The notes under the pieces were generated by a model. That model was given only the letters and a program-made list of their open reading frames with translations, was not told where the DNA came from and did not search any database. Positions 32,653 to 44,742 of a stretch of DNA of 64,000 nucleotides are shown in pieces. The translations under genes and the position numbers were made by a program. Each line of letters opens with the position of its first letter. Position 1 is the stretch's first letter. The DNA is from Triticum aestivum (lineage: Eukaryota > Streptophyta > Magnoliopsida > Poales > Poaceae): assembly GCF_018294505.1 (NCBI RefSeq), contig NC_057809.1:510178741-510242740 (forward strand). The letters are read 5' to 3'.

Positions 32653-33872
32653 AGGTTTTATGCGTTGATGTTATATGCACGAGTAGAACACAAGTGAGTT
32701 GTGGGAGATATAAGTCATACTGCTTACCTGCATGTCATACTTTGGTTCGGCGGTATTGTTGGATGAAGCGGCCCGGACCAACATTACGTGTACGCTTACG
32801 CGAGACTGGTTCTACCGACGTGCCTTGCACATAGGTGGCTAGCGGGTGTCAGTTCCTCCAACTTTAGTTGAACCGAGTGTGGCTATGCCCGGTCCTTGCG
32901 AAGGTTAAAGCAGCACCAACTTGACAAACTATCGTTGTGGTTTTGATGCGTAGGTAAGAACGGTTCTTTCTAAGCCCGTAGAAGCCACGTAAAACTTGCA
33001 ACAACAAAGTAGAGGACGTCTAACTTGTTTTTGCAGGGCATGTTGTGATGTGATATGGTCAAGAGATGATGCTAAATTTTATTGTATGAGATGATCATGT
33101 TTTGTAACCGAGTTATCGGCAACTGGCAGGAGCCATATGGTTGTCGCTTTATTGTATGCAATGCAATTGTGCTGTAATGCTTTACTTTATCACCAAGTGG
33201 TAGCGATAGTCGTGGAAGCATAAGATTGGCGAGACGACAACGATGCTACGATGGTGATCAAGGTGTCGCACCGGTGACGATGGTGATCATGACGGTGCTT
33301 CGGAGATGGAGATCACAAGCACAAGATGATGGCCATATCATATCACTTATATTGATTGCATGTGATGTTTATCTTTTATGCATCTTATCTTGCTTTGATT
33401 GACGGTAGCATTATAAGATGATCTCTCACTAAATTTCAAGATAAAAGTGTTCTCCCTGAGTATGCACCGTTGCCAAAGTTCATCGTGCCTAGACACCACG
33501 TGATGATCGGGTGTGATAAGCTCTACGTCCATCTACAACGGGTGGAAGCCAGTATTGCACACGCAGAATACTCAGGTTAAACTTGACGAGCCTAGCATAT
33601 GCAGATATGGCCTCGGAACACTGAGACCGAAAGGTCGAGCGTGAATCATATAGTAGATATGATCAACATATTGATGTTCACCATTGAAAGCTACTCTATT
33701 TCACATGATGATCGGTTATGGTTTAGTTGATTTGGATCACGTGATCACTTAGAAGATTAGAGGGATGTCTTTCTAAGTGGGAGTTCTTAAGTAATATGAT
33801 TAATTGAACTTAAATTTATCATGAACTTAGTACCTGATAGTATCTTGCTTGTCTATGTTTGATTGTAGATAG
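32653..33872 (+). other. Untranslated leader of the Copia element
   Basis: About 1.2 kb between primer site and gag start, without a supported ORF. Long leaders are usual in the BARE/WIS/Angela group. Packaging and dimerisation signals would be expected here, but none can be assigned. Confidence 0.7.
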
Positions 33873-36800
33873 ATGGCCCGTGCTGTTGTTCCGTTGAATT
33901 TTAATGCGTTCCTTGAGAAAGCAAAGTTGAAAGATGATGGTAGCAATTACACGGACTGGGTCCGTAACTTGAGGATTATCCTCATTGCTGCACAGAAGAA
34001 TTACATCCTGGAAGCACCGCTATGTGCTAGGCCTACTGCTGGAGCAACACCAGATGTTATGAACGTCTGGCAGAGCAAAGCTGATGACTACTCGATAGTT
34101 CAGTGTGCCATGCTTTACGGCTTAGAATCAGGACTTCAACGACGTTTTGAACGTCATGGAGCATATGAGATGTTCCAGGAGTTGAAGTTAATATTTCAAG
34201 CAAATGCCCGGATTGAGAGATATGAAGTCTCCAATAAATTCTATAGCTGCAAGATGGAGGAGAATAGTTCTGTCAGTGAACATATACTCAAAATGTCTCG
34301 GTATCATAATCACTTGACTCAACTGGGAGTTAATCTTCCTGTTGATAGTGTCATTGATAGAGTTCTTCAATCACTACCACCAAGCTATAAGAGCTTCGTG
34401 ATGAACTATAACATGCAAGGGACGGATAAGACAATTCCCGAGCTCTTCGCAATGCTGAAGGCTGCGGAGGTAGAAATCAAGAAGGAGCATCAAATGTTGA
34501 TGGTCAACAAGACCGCCGGTTTCAAGAAAAAGGGCAAAGGGAAGAAGAAGAGGAACTTCAAGAAGAACAGTAAGCAAGTTACTGCTCAGGAGAAGAAACC
34601 CAAATCTGGACCTAAGCCTGAAACTGAGTGCTTCTACTGCAAGCAGACTGGACACTGGAAGCGGAACTGCCCCAAGTATTTGGCGGATAAGAAGGATGGC
34701 AAGCTGAACAAAGGTATATGTGATATACATGTTATTGACGTGTACCTTACTAGAGCTCGCAGTAGCACCTGGGTATTTGATATTGGTTCTGTTGCTAACA
34801 TTTGCAACTCGAAACAGGGACTACGGATTAAGGGAACACTGGCAAAGGACGAGGTGACGATGCGCGTGGGAAATGGTTCCAAAGTCAATGTGATCATGGT
34901 CGGCACGCTACCTCTACATCTACCTTCAGGATTAGTTTTAGACCTAAATAATTGTTATTTGGTGCCAGCGTTGAGCATGAACATTATATCTGGATCTTGT
35001 TTGATGCGAGACAGTTATTCATTTAAATCAGAGAATAATGGTTGTTCTATTTACATGAGTAATATCTTTTATGGTCATGCACCCTTGAAGAGTGGTCTAT
35101 TTTTTATGAATCTCGATAGTAATGATACACATATTCATAATGTTGAAACCAAAATATGCAGAGTTGATAATGATAGTGCAACTTATTTATGGCACTGCCG
35201 TTTAGGTCATATCGGTGTAAAGCGCATGAAGAAACTCCATACTGAAGGACTTTTGGAATCACTTGATTATGAATCACTTGGTACTTGCGAACCGTGCCTC
35301 ATGGGCAAGATGACCAAAACACCGTTCTCCGGTACTATGGAGAGAGCAACGGATTTGTCGGAAATCATACATACAGATGTATGTGGTCCGATGAATATTG
35401 AGGCTCATGGCGGATATCGTTATTTTCTCACCTTCACAGATGATTTAAGCAGATATGGGTATATCTACTTGATGAAACATAAGTCCAAAACATTTGAAAA
35501 GTTCAAAGAATTTCAGAGTGAAGTTGAAAATTATCGTAACAAGAAAGTAAAGTTTCTACGATCTGATCGTGGAGGAGAATATTTGAGTTACGAGTTTGGT
35601 CTACATTTGAAACAATGCGGAATAGTTTCGCAACTCACGCCACCCGGAACACCACAGCGTAATGGTGTGTCCTAACATCGTAATCGTACTTTACAAGACA
35701 TGGTGCGATCTATGATGTCTCTTACAGATTTACCGCTATCGTTTTGGGGTTATGCTTTAGAGACGGCCGCATTCACGTTAAATAGGGCACCATCGAAATC
35801 CGTTGAGACGACGCCTTATGAACTGTTGTTTGGCAAGAAACCAAAGTTGTCGTTTCTGAAATTTTGGGGCTGCAATGCTTATGTGAAAAAGCTTCAACCT
35901 GATAAGCTCGAACCCAAATCGGAGAAATGTGTCTTCATAGGATACCCAAAGGAAACTATTGGGTACACCTTCTATCACAGATCCGAAGGCAAGACTTTCG
36001 TTGCTAAGAATGGATCCTTTCTAGAGAAGGAGTTTCTTTCGAAAGAAGTGAGTGGGAGGAAAGTAGAACTTGATGAGGTAACTGTACCTACTCCCTTATT
36101 GGAAAGTAGTACATCACAGAAACCGGTTTTTGTGACACCTACACCAATTAGTGAGGAAGCTAATGATGATGATTATGAAACTTCAAATCAAGTTACTACC
36201 GAACCTCGTAGATCAACCAGAATAAGATACGCACCAGAGTGGTACGGTAATCCTGTTCTGGAAGTCATGCTACTAGATCATGATGAACCTACGAACTATG
36301 AAGAAGTGACGGTGTGCCCAGATTCCGCAAAATGGCTAGAAGCCATGAAATCTGAGATGGGATCCATGAATGAGAACAAAGTGTGGACTTTGGTTGACTT
36401 GCCCGTTGATCGGCAAGCAATTGAGAATAAATGGATCTTCAAGAAGAAGACTGACGCTGACGGTAATGTTACTGTCTACAAAGCTCGACTTGTTGCAAAA
36501 GGTTTTCAACAAGTTCAAGGGATTGACTACGATGAGACCTTCTCACCTGTAGCGATGCTTAAGTTTGTCCGAATCATGTTAGCAATTGCCGCATTTTATG
36601 ATTATGAAATTTGGCAAATGGATGTTAAAACTGCATTCCTGAATGGATTTCTGGAAGAAGAGTTGTATATGATGCAACCAGAAGGTTTTGTCGATCCAAA
36701 GGGAGCTAACAAAGTGTGCAAGCTCCAGCGATCCATTTATGGACTGGTGCAAGCCTCTCGGAGATGGAATAAATGCTTTGATAGTGTGATCAAAGCATTT

Positions 36801-37814
36801 GGGTTTGTACAGACTTTTGGAGAAGCCTGTATTTACAAGAAAGTGAGTGGGAGCTCTGTAGCATTTCTGATATTATATGTGGATGACATATTATTGATTG
36901 GAAATGATATAGAATTTCTGGATAGCATAAAGGGATATTTGAATAAGAGTTTTTCAATGAAAGACCTCGGTGAAGCTGCTTACATATTGGGCATTAAGTT
37001 CTATAGAGATAGATCAAGACGCTTAATTGGACTTTCACAAAGCACATACCTTGACAAAGTTTTGAAGAAGTTCAAAATGGATCAGGCAAAGAAAGGGTTC
37101 TTACCTGTGTTACAAGGTGTGAAGTTGAGTAAGACTCAATGTCCAACCACCGTAGAAGATAGAGAGAAAATGAAAGATGTTCCCTATGCTTCAGCCATAG
37201 GCTCTATCATGTATGCAATGTTGTGTACCAGACCTGATGTGTGCCTTGCTATAAGTCTAGCAGGGAGGTACCAAAGTAATCCTGGACTGGATCACTGGAC
37301 AGCGGTCAAGAACATCCTGAAGTGCCTGAAAAGGACTAAGGATATGTTTCTCATATATGGAGGTGACAAAGAGCTCATCGTAAATGGTTACGTTGATGCA
37401 AGCTTTGACACTGATCCAGACGATTCTAAATCGCAAACCGGATACGTGTTTATATTGAACAGTGGAGATGTCAGTTGGTGTAGTTCTAAACAAAGCGTCG
37501 TGGCGGGATCTACATGTGAAGCGGAGTACATAGATGCTTCGGAAGCAGCAAATGAAGGAGTCTGGATGAAGGAGTTCATATCCGATCTAGGTGTCATACC
37601 TAGTGCCTTGGCGAAGGAATCTAGATTTCATAAGAGAACCAAGCACATCAAGAGACGCTTCATTTCCATTCGGGATTTAGTCCAAGTGGGAGACATAGAA
37701 ATTTGCAAGATACATACGGATCTGAATGTTGCAGACCCGCTGACTAAGCCTCTTCCGCGAGCAAAACATGATCAGCACCAAGACTCCATGAGTATTAGAA
37801 TCATTACTGTGTAA
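33873..37814 (+). pseudogene. gag-pol: Copia Gag-Pol polyprotein with a single nonsense codon
   Basis: One unshifted frame of 1314 codons. Order: Gag (1 to ~250), zinc knuckle CX2CX4HX4C (C253, C256, H261, C266), protease with D303-I304-G305 in place of the usual D-T/S-G, GAG-pre-integrase HHCC ('LWHCRLGHIG', 'CEPCLMGK'), integrase core ('HTDVCGPM', 'RSDRGGEY'), RT with YVDD near residue 1002, and RNase H to the end. The only stop is TAA 35673-35675, codon 601, 36 positions after the second catalytic Asp; it replaces the Glu of the D,D-35-E triad. Either change alone should stop autonomous movement. Confidence 0.93.
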
Positions 37815-37836
37815 TCTAGGTTATTGACTCTAGTGC

Positions 37837-37847
37837 AAGTGGGAGAC
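37837..37847 (+). other. Polypurine tract of the Copia element
   Basis: AAGTGGGAGAC lies directly before LTR2; the identical tract precedes LTR1 at 31821-31831. It would prime plus-strand DNA synthesis. Confidence 0.8.
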
Positions 37848-39031
37848 TTAAGGAAATATTCCCTAGAGGCAATAATAAAGTGATTATTTATTTCCTTATT
37901 TCATGATAAATGTTTATTATTCATGCTACAATTGTATTAACCGGAAACATAATACATGTGTGAATACATAGACAAATAGAGTGTCACTAGTATGCCTCTA
38001 CTTGACTAGCTCGTTGAATCAAAGATGGTTAAGTTTCCTAGCCATAGACATGAGTTGTGATTTGATTAATGGGGTCACATCATTAGAGAATGATGTGATT
38101 GACTTGACCCATTCCATTAGCTTAGCACTTGATCGTCTAGTTGTTGCTATTAACTTATACATGTTCCTATGACTATGAGATTATGCAACTCCCGTTTACT
38201 GAAGGAACACTTTGTGTGCTACCAAACGTCACAACGTAACTGGGTGATTATAGAGGTGATCTACAGGTGTCTCCGAAGGTACTTGTTGGTTTGGCGTATT
38301 TCGAGATTAGGATTTGTCACTCTGATTGTTGGAGAGGTATCTCTGGGCCCTCTCGGTGATGCACATCACTTAAGCCTTGCAAGCATTGCAACTAATAAGT
38401 TAGTTGCGGGATGATGTATTACGGAACGAGTAAAGAGACTTGCCAGTAACGAGATTGAACTACGTATTGAGATACCAACGATCAAATCTCGGGCAAGTAA
38501 CATACCGATGACAAAGGGAACAACGTATGTTGTTATGCGGTCTGACCAATAAAGATCTTCGTAGAATATGTGGGAGCCAATATGAGCATCCATGTTCCTC
38601 TATTGGTTATTGACCGGAGACATGTCTCGGTCATGTCTACATAGTTCTCGAACCCGTAGGGTCCGCACGCTTAAAGTTTCGGTGACGATTGTATTATGAG
38701 TTTATGTGATTTGATGTACCGAAGGTAGTTCAGAGTCCCGGATGAGATCAGGGACATGACGAGGAGTCTCGAAATGGTCGAGACATAAAGATCGATATAT
38801 TGGATGACTATATTCAGACATCGGAAAGGTTCCGAGTGATTCGGGTATTTTCGGGGGTACCGGGGAGTTACGGGAATACGAGGAAGAAGTAATGTGCCTC
38901 ATGGGCCAAGTGGTGGAAGAGAGGAGGCAGGGCGCGCGGCCCCCCTAGCCCAAACCGAATTGGACTAGGGGGCCGGCCCCCCTATCCTCTTTTTCCTCCT
39001 TCTCCTTCCTTCTCCTTCTCCTCCTTCCTTT

Positions 39032-39083
39032 CCTCCTCCTAGTAGGAGTAGGAAAGGGGGGTCATACTCCTACTAGGAGGAGG
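39032..39083. repeat. 19-bp-arm hairpin upstream of the LTR2 TATA box
   Basis: The arms 39032-39050 and 39065-39083 (built on CCTCCTAGTAGGAG) are perfect reverse complements with a 14-base loop. It lies about 50 bp upstream of the TATA box. Confidence 0.85.
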
Positions 39084-39135
39084 ACTCCTCCTGGCGCGCC
39101 CATAGATGGTCGGCCGGCCTCCCCCCTTGCTCCTT

Positions 39136-39141
39136 TATATA
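39136..39141 (+). promoter_or_regulatory. TATA box of Copia LTR2
   Basis: TATATA within 'cctttatatacaagg', in the position expected for the LTR promoter. LTR1 has lost this segment. Confidence 0.7.
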
Positions 39142-39571
39142 CAAGGGCAGTGGGGCACCTCTAGACACACAAGTTGATTAGTTGATCTCTCCCAGCCGTG
39201 TGCGGTGCCCCCCTCCACCATATTCCACCTCAGTCATATCGTAGCGGTGCTTAGGCGAAGCCCTGCGTCGGTAGCAACATTATCGCCGTCACCACGCCGT
39301 CGTGCTGACGGAACTCTCCCGTGAAGCTCTGCTGGATCGGAGTTCATGGGACGTCATCGAGCTGAACGTGTGCTGAACTCGGAGGTGTCGTGTGTTTGGT
39401 ACTTGGATCGGTCGGATCGTGAAGACGTACGACTACATAACCGCGTTGTGCTAACGCTTCCGCTTTCGGTCTATGAGGGTATGTGGACAACACTCTCCCC
39501 TCTCATTGCGATGCATCAACATGATCTTGCGTGTGCGTAGGAAAATTTTGAAATTACTACGTTCCCCAACA

Positions 39572-40643
39572 CTCCGAAGAAAAGGGGTGTTCTGTTTCTC
39601 AGTCCTGAACATATGCAAGAGGCAAAGAAATCCATGAAAGAGAAGGGTATTAAAGCTGAAGATGTTAAGAATTTACCTCCTATTGAATAAATACATGGTC
39701 TTAATTTACCGCCTGTTGAAGAAATATATGGTTTTAATCCATCACCTATTGAAGACACACGGGGTCTTGATAACCCGACACAGGTAGTAAAGGTAAATTC
39801 TCTTTATAGATATGATAAAGCTGAAGTCCCATTTACTAAGTTTGCTAGCCCATGCTTAGATGAGTTTGATAAGTTTATGGTTAGCAAGAAGACTTCAATG
39901 CTTATTTTGGTAGAGAATTAAAACGCACTGCTGATATGCTTGAACACTTGGGTGATTATATGGCTAATGTCAAAGTTGAAGTTAAACTTATTAGTAAACA
40001 TGCTTCTATGGTTACCACTCAAGTAGAACAAGTACTTAAAGCTCAAAATGATTTGCTCAATGAATTGAATTGTAAGAATAAGGACTATGCTGTTAGAGTG
40101 GCTACTAGAACTAGTAAAATGACTCAGGAACCTTTGTATCCTGAAGGCCACCCTAAGAGAATTGAGCAAGATTCTCAGAGAAATAATATAGATGCACCTA
40201 GTCCTTCTAAAAGGAAGAAAAAAAAATGACAGGACTTTGCATGCTTCAGTGAACCTATTGCTGAAACACCTGAGAATCGAAATGATATTTGTATTTCTGA
40301 TGCTGAAACACAATCTGGTAATGAACCTGAAACTAGTGATAATGTTAATGATAATGTTCATGTTGATGCTCAACCTAGCAATGATAATGATATAGAAATT
40401 GAACCTGCTGTTGATCTTGATAACCCACAATCAAAGAATCAACGTTATGATAAGAAAGACTTAGTTGCTAGTAAACACAGCAAGGAAAGAGAGCCTTGGG
40501 TTCAAAAACTAATGCCTTTTCCTCACAAACCATCGAAGAAAAAGGATGATGAGGATTTTGAGCGCTTTGCTGAAATGATTAGACCTATCTTTTTGCGTAT
40601 GCGATTAATTGATATGCTCAAAATGAATCCTTATGCTAAGTAT
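39572..40643 (+). pseudogene. gag: Athila-type gag C-terminal region, decayed
   Basis: Recognisable peptide segments appear in shifting frames: 'VVKVNSLYRYDKAEVPFTKF', 'MLEHLGDYMANVKVEVKLIS' (39936-40229 open) and 'MIRPIFLRMRLIDMLKMNPY' at the end (about 40576-40640). The last resembles the segment just before protease in Athila polyproteins of Triticeae, from memory. Stops and a shift near 40215 interrupt it. It ends where a CACTA terminus begins. Confidence 0.6.
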
Positions 40644-40992
40644 CACTACTAGGGAAAACCCTAGCAGTAGCACTGGTTTTGTGCTCACTAGTAGCGCGGG
40701 TAGGCGCGGTACTAATAAGGCGCTACTGCTATTGCTTAGCAGTAACGCATGCCCGCATGCGCTACTGCTAGGACAAATAGCTGCAACGTTTGTTCACTCC
40801 CACGCTACTGCTAATGTAACTACTAGCGGCGTGTTTTCTCTCCATCGCTACTAGTATTCTTTTTTTTATTTTTTTTTATTTTTAGTGTATTTATGCGCCA
40901 TCGTACAAATATTGGTACAATACCAGTTATGAGGTTTACATCATTATGTCCATAACAGTGTGTCTAATGAAGGTGGATTAGGTTCAAGTGGA
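40644..40992. mobile_element. CACTA transposon terminal fragment
   Basis: The terminus CACTACTAGGGAAAACC starts at 40644, followed by subterminal repeats of the 'gcgctactgct' type. The whole 349 bp is colinear with the reverse complement of the CACTA end at 62337-62683. It is therefore the same end of a second family member in opposite orientation. It breaks at 40992 without a second terminus. Confidence 0.82.
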
Positions 40993-41913
40993 GAATGCAG
41001 GCCTCACCGCCTTCCTCCACGACCAGCGTGAACAGTATCTCTTACTCACCAATATCTTTGTGCAAAACTTTCATTTCCATGCTAGGAGCTCACCACCTAC
41101 GGTGGAGTTTTATTTATATGATGAGCATAAGGAGATGTCACTTCGTGTTTTTTGTCGGGTTTGTTTGATCCCTTCCGAGGGCATCATAGAGGAACCACAT
41201 CGCGGCGATGTGGATGGGTTTATTGATACCATCACTGTAGGGGAAACGAGGAAGGTTTCCGATGCACGAACTACTAGCATACACTTTCCTGTTCTACGTT
41301 ACTTTGCTATATTTGCTAGTATATGCTTAATTGGGCGCGGAAACTGTGGAAACCTGAGTGCCCCTGACATTGTTATTTTGTGCCATGCCTTATTTCGTGA
41401 TGATACATTCTGGATGTGTGCTATTATTGCAACGCGGTTAAATCTTAACCGTACTAAGGGCCCCGTCTTTGGAGGCATCTTCGCCTCGCGCCTAGCTGCA
41501 CATTTTAACATACCTATTAGGCACTATGAGAAGGAAGAAAAATTGCTACCTCCTGTTTATTTAGATTATAAGAGTATGGTGGCACACGATTTTATTGTTA
41601 AGAATAGGGAAAATGAGCTCAAATACAATTGTTCTTTGATAAGCAGCATCCTGAGATTATTACCCTGCCTGCTCCTTCCTTGTTTGATTTATCTGCAGGC
41701 AAGTACCTTGTTCCGTTGGAGGCTATTCACGCCTACTGGAACCCTAAATCAGCCATAGAGCCAGAGTCGGAACCACAAGTTGATCCTCCACGACAGTCTA
41801 ATTACCAGTGGGATCCAGAGATGATTGCCAACCAGTGGCAATCAGAGTCTTCTTCTTCGTAGTACGACCCGAACTATTACTATGGATATCCGCCAGGCCA
41901 ACCGTGGCCATAG
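40993..41913 (+). pseudogene. Athila-type extra ORF downstream of pol
   Basis: The frame encodes 'AGLTAFLHDQREQYLLLTN' onward with 'CLIGRGNCGNLSAPDIVILC', 'FGGIFASRLAAHF' and 'AIHAYWNPKSAIEPESE'. I recognise these as the ORF lying between integrase and the 3' LTR in grass Athila elements. A frameshift sits near 41630, and a TAG at about 41860 precedes the tail 'YDPNYYYGYPPGQPWP'. The natural start is missing: the open frame extends into the CACTA fragment, so the junction at 40992 is chimeric. Function in the family is unsettled (sometimes called env-like). Confidence 0.6.
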
Positions 41914-43870
41914 ACCAACTTAGGCCAAAAGCCTAAGCTTGGGGGAGTATGTATTTCCCACCGACATTACATTTATGTTCACACACTCATTTCTACATGT
42001 CGGTGCTCATACTTTTTCATTGTAATATCCATGCTAGTTTATTTTCTCTTTTTATGCTTTCTTCTTGTGTGTTTAATAAACATATAAGAAAAACAAAAAA
42101 ATTTAGTTGTAGTTTTTATCTAGTTTTAATTTCCATGCTTGTAATAGTAATTAAAAAGAAAACCCAAAAAGATTGCATGTTCTTCTTTTGCTTGTTGGGA
42201 GCTTTCCCGTGTAAATAGTTATATTTATTTTCTTTGGGGGTCGATAGGAGAAGACCATGATTAAATTGTTGAAGTGGCTCTTATATGCATTATTGTTGAT
42301 CTGACAAAAGAGCCCATATTGCCTTGTCTTCTCCTGTTTATTGAATGCTTGCAGATTCCAGCTTAGTCCAATGCACGTGCACTATTATTATTATCCACAT
42401 CGTTCGGTCGTGCAAGTGAAAGGCAATTATGACTATATATGATGAAGTGATTGAGATGGGAGAAGCTGGTATGAACTCGACCTCTCTTCTTTTTGTAAAT
42501 ATGATTAGTTCATTGTTCCTGATTCAGCCTATTATGAACAAACATGTTTGCGATGACAATTAGATATCATAGTTTCTTATGCCATGCTTAATTAGCTAGG
42601 AGCTTATAATGGTTTACCTTGCGTGACAACATGATATTAAAATGGTTGTGATGTGGTATGATAGGGTGGTATCCTCTTTTGAACGATTTGAGTGGCTTGA
42701 CTTGGCACATGTTCACGCATGTAGTTGAAACAAAATCAACATAGCCTCTATGATATTTATGTTCATGGTGCATTATATCCTACTCATGCTTCCATTGGGT
42801 GTTGATTAATTTTAATGCATGTTCATGACTGTTGTCGCTCTCTAGCTGGTCGCTTCCTAGTCTTTTTCTAGCCTTCACCTGTCCTTAGCGGGAATACTGC
42901 TTGTGCATCCAATCCCATAAACCTCAAAGTTATTCCATATGAGTCCACCATACCTACCTATATACGGTATCTACCTGCCGTTCCAAGTAAATTTGGATGT
43001 GCCAAACTCTAAACCTTCAAAAATATATCATGTTTGTTTGGACTCCGCTCCTCACTCGCGAGAAAGTGGGTGGTCACCGGGATGCCCAGTCCCATGCTTT
43101 ATGCAAATCAAATCAAAATAATTGCAAACAAAACTCCCCCTGGGACTCTTGTTAGTTGGAGGCACTCATTGTTTCGAGCAAGCCATGGATTGATGCTTGT
43201 TGGTGGAGGGGGAGTATAAACTTTACCATTCTGCTTGGGAACCGCCTATAATGTGTGTAGCATGGAAGATATCGCAATCTCTTGGTTTTTATGTTGACAA
43301 TTAAAGTATACAGCTCAAAATATTATTGATCTCTATTTCAAAACCGAGCTCTGGCACCTCTACAAATCCCTTCTTCCCTCTGCGAAGGGCCTATCTATTT
43401 ACTTTCATGTTGAGTCATCATCCTTTTATTAAAAAGCACCAGTTGGAGAGCAACACTGTCATTTGCATTCATTACTGTTAGTTTACATTGAGTATGACTT
43501 GACTGGATCTCTTTTACCATGAATTACAATGTCTAGTCAGTCCTTGATCTTTAAAGGTGCTCTGCATTTATGTTTTGCGGTCTCAGAAAGGGCTAGCGAG
43601 ATACCATCTTGTTATATCATATTATGATTGTTTTGAGAAAGTGTTTTCAACCGAGATTTATTATTATTGCTCGCTAGTTGATTATGCCATTGATATCAGT
43701 AAACATGAGAACTAAGCGTTATTGTGAATATGGTTAGTTTATAATCTTTGCTGAAAACTTGAACGCTGGCTTTACATATTTACAACAACAAGAGCAAACA
43801 GAGTTTGTAAAAGTTTTTCTTTATCACTTTCAGTTTATCAACTGAATTGCTTGAGGACAAGCAAAGGTTT
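41914..43870 (+). other. Long 3' noncoding region of the Athila element
   Basis: About 1.95 kb without a supported gene. A first purine-rich tract 'taagcttgggggagt' lies near 41933-41947, almost identical to the true tract at 43871-43884. Long noncoding DNA between the extra ORF and the LTR is usual for Athila. Confidence 0.65.
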
Positions 43871-43884
43871 AAGCTTGGGGGAGT
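43871..43884 (+). other. Polypurine tract of the Athila element
   Basis: AAGCTTGGGGGAGT abuts the LTR start TGATACGTCTCC at 43885. Confidence 0.8.
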
Positions 43885-44737
43885 TGATACGTCTCCATCG
43901 TATCTACTTTTCCAAATACTTTTGCCCTTGTTTTGGACTCTAACTTGCATGATTTGAATGGAACTAACCCGGGCTGACGCTGTTTTCAGCAGAATTGCCA
44001 TGTTGTTATTTATGTGTAGAAACAAAAGTTCTTAAAATGACCTGAAACTTCACGGAGATTATTTTTGGAAATAATAAAAAATACTGGCAAAAGATCAAGA
44101 CCAGGGGGCCCACACCGTAGCCACGAGGGGAGGGCGCACTTGCCCCCTGGGAGCGCCCCCTACCTCGTGGGCCCCCTGGAGCTCCTCCGACCTCAACTCC
44201 AACTCTATATATTCGTATTCGGAGATAAAAAAATCAGGGAGAAAGATTCAACACGTTTTACGATACGGAGCCACCGCCAAGCCCTAAACTCTCTCGGGAG
44301 GGCTGATCTGGAGTCCGTTCAGGGCTAGGGAGAGGGGAATCCGTCGCCATTGTCATCATCAACCATCCTCCATCACCAATTTCATGATGCTCACCGCCGT
44401 GTGTGAGTAATTCCATCATAGGCTTGCTGGACGGTGATGGGTTGGATGAGATTTATTATGTAATCGAGTTAGTTTTGTTAGGGTTTGATCCCTAGTATCC
44501 ACTATGTTCTGAGATTGATGTTACTATGACTTTGCTATGCTTAATGCTTGTCACTAGGGCCCGAGTGCCATGATTTGAGATCTGAACCTATTATGTTTTC
44601 ATGAATATATGAGAGTTCTTGATCCTATCTTGCAAGTCTATAGTCACCTACTATGTGTTATGATCCGGCAACCCCGAAGTGACAATAATCGGGACCACTT
44701 CCGGTGGTGACCGTAGTTTGAGGAGTTCATGTATTCA

Positions 44738-44742
44738 CTATG
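44738..44742 (+). other. Left target site duplication CTATG
   Basis: It is identical to 58116-58120 and directly flanks the outer LTR ends of the nested Copia array. Confidence 0.85.

Larger units (their letters stand above)
30853..39571 (+). mobile_element. Angela/BARE/WIS-type Copia retrotransposon: internal fragment - LTR - internal - LTR
   Basis: A partial internal region (RT catalytic motif to end of RNase H) is followed by an LTR of 807 bp, a complete internal region and a second LTR of 1724 bp. The partial copy and the matching part of the full copy (36869-37814) differ at only a handful of bases. The left boundary at 30853 is a break inside RT, not an LTR end. The right LTR ends TTCCCCAACA at 39571. 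The type is assigned from LTR sequence I recognise and from Gag similarity to BARE-1. Confidence 0.9.
37848..39571 (+). repeat. Copia LTR2 (full length, 1724 bp)
   Basis: It starts TTAAGGAAATATTCCC, so the terminal TG is mutated to TT, and ends CCCCAACA. It is typical of the BARE/WIS/Angela group in sequence and length. It contains a hairpin at 39032-39083 and a TATA box at 39136. The five bases after it, CTCCG, have no left partner because the left end is lost. Confidence 0.92.

Noticed and set aside
40988..41758. A complete 256-codon protein starting at 40988
   Set aside because: The first codons come from the CACTA fragment and the last ~40 are out of frame relative to the family. The frame is a chimera over a degraded Athila ORF.
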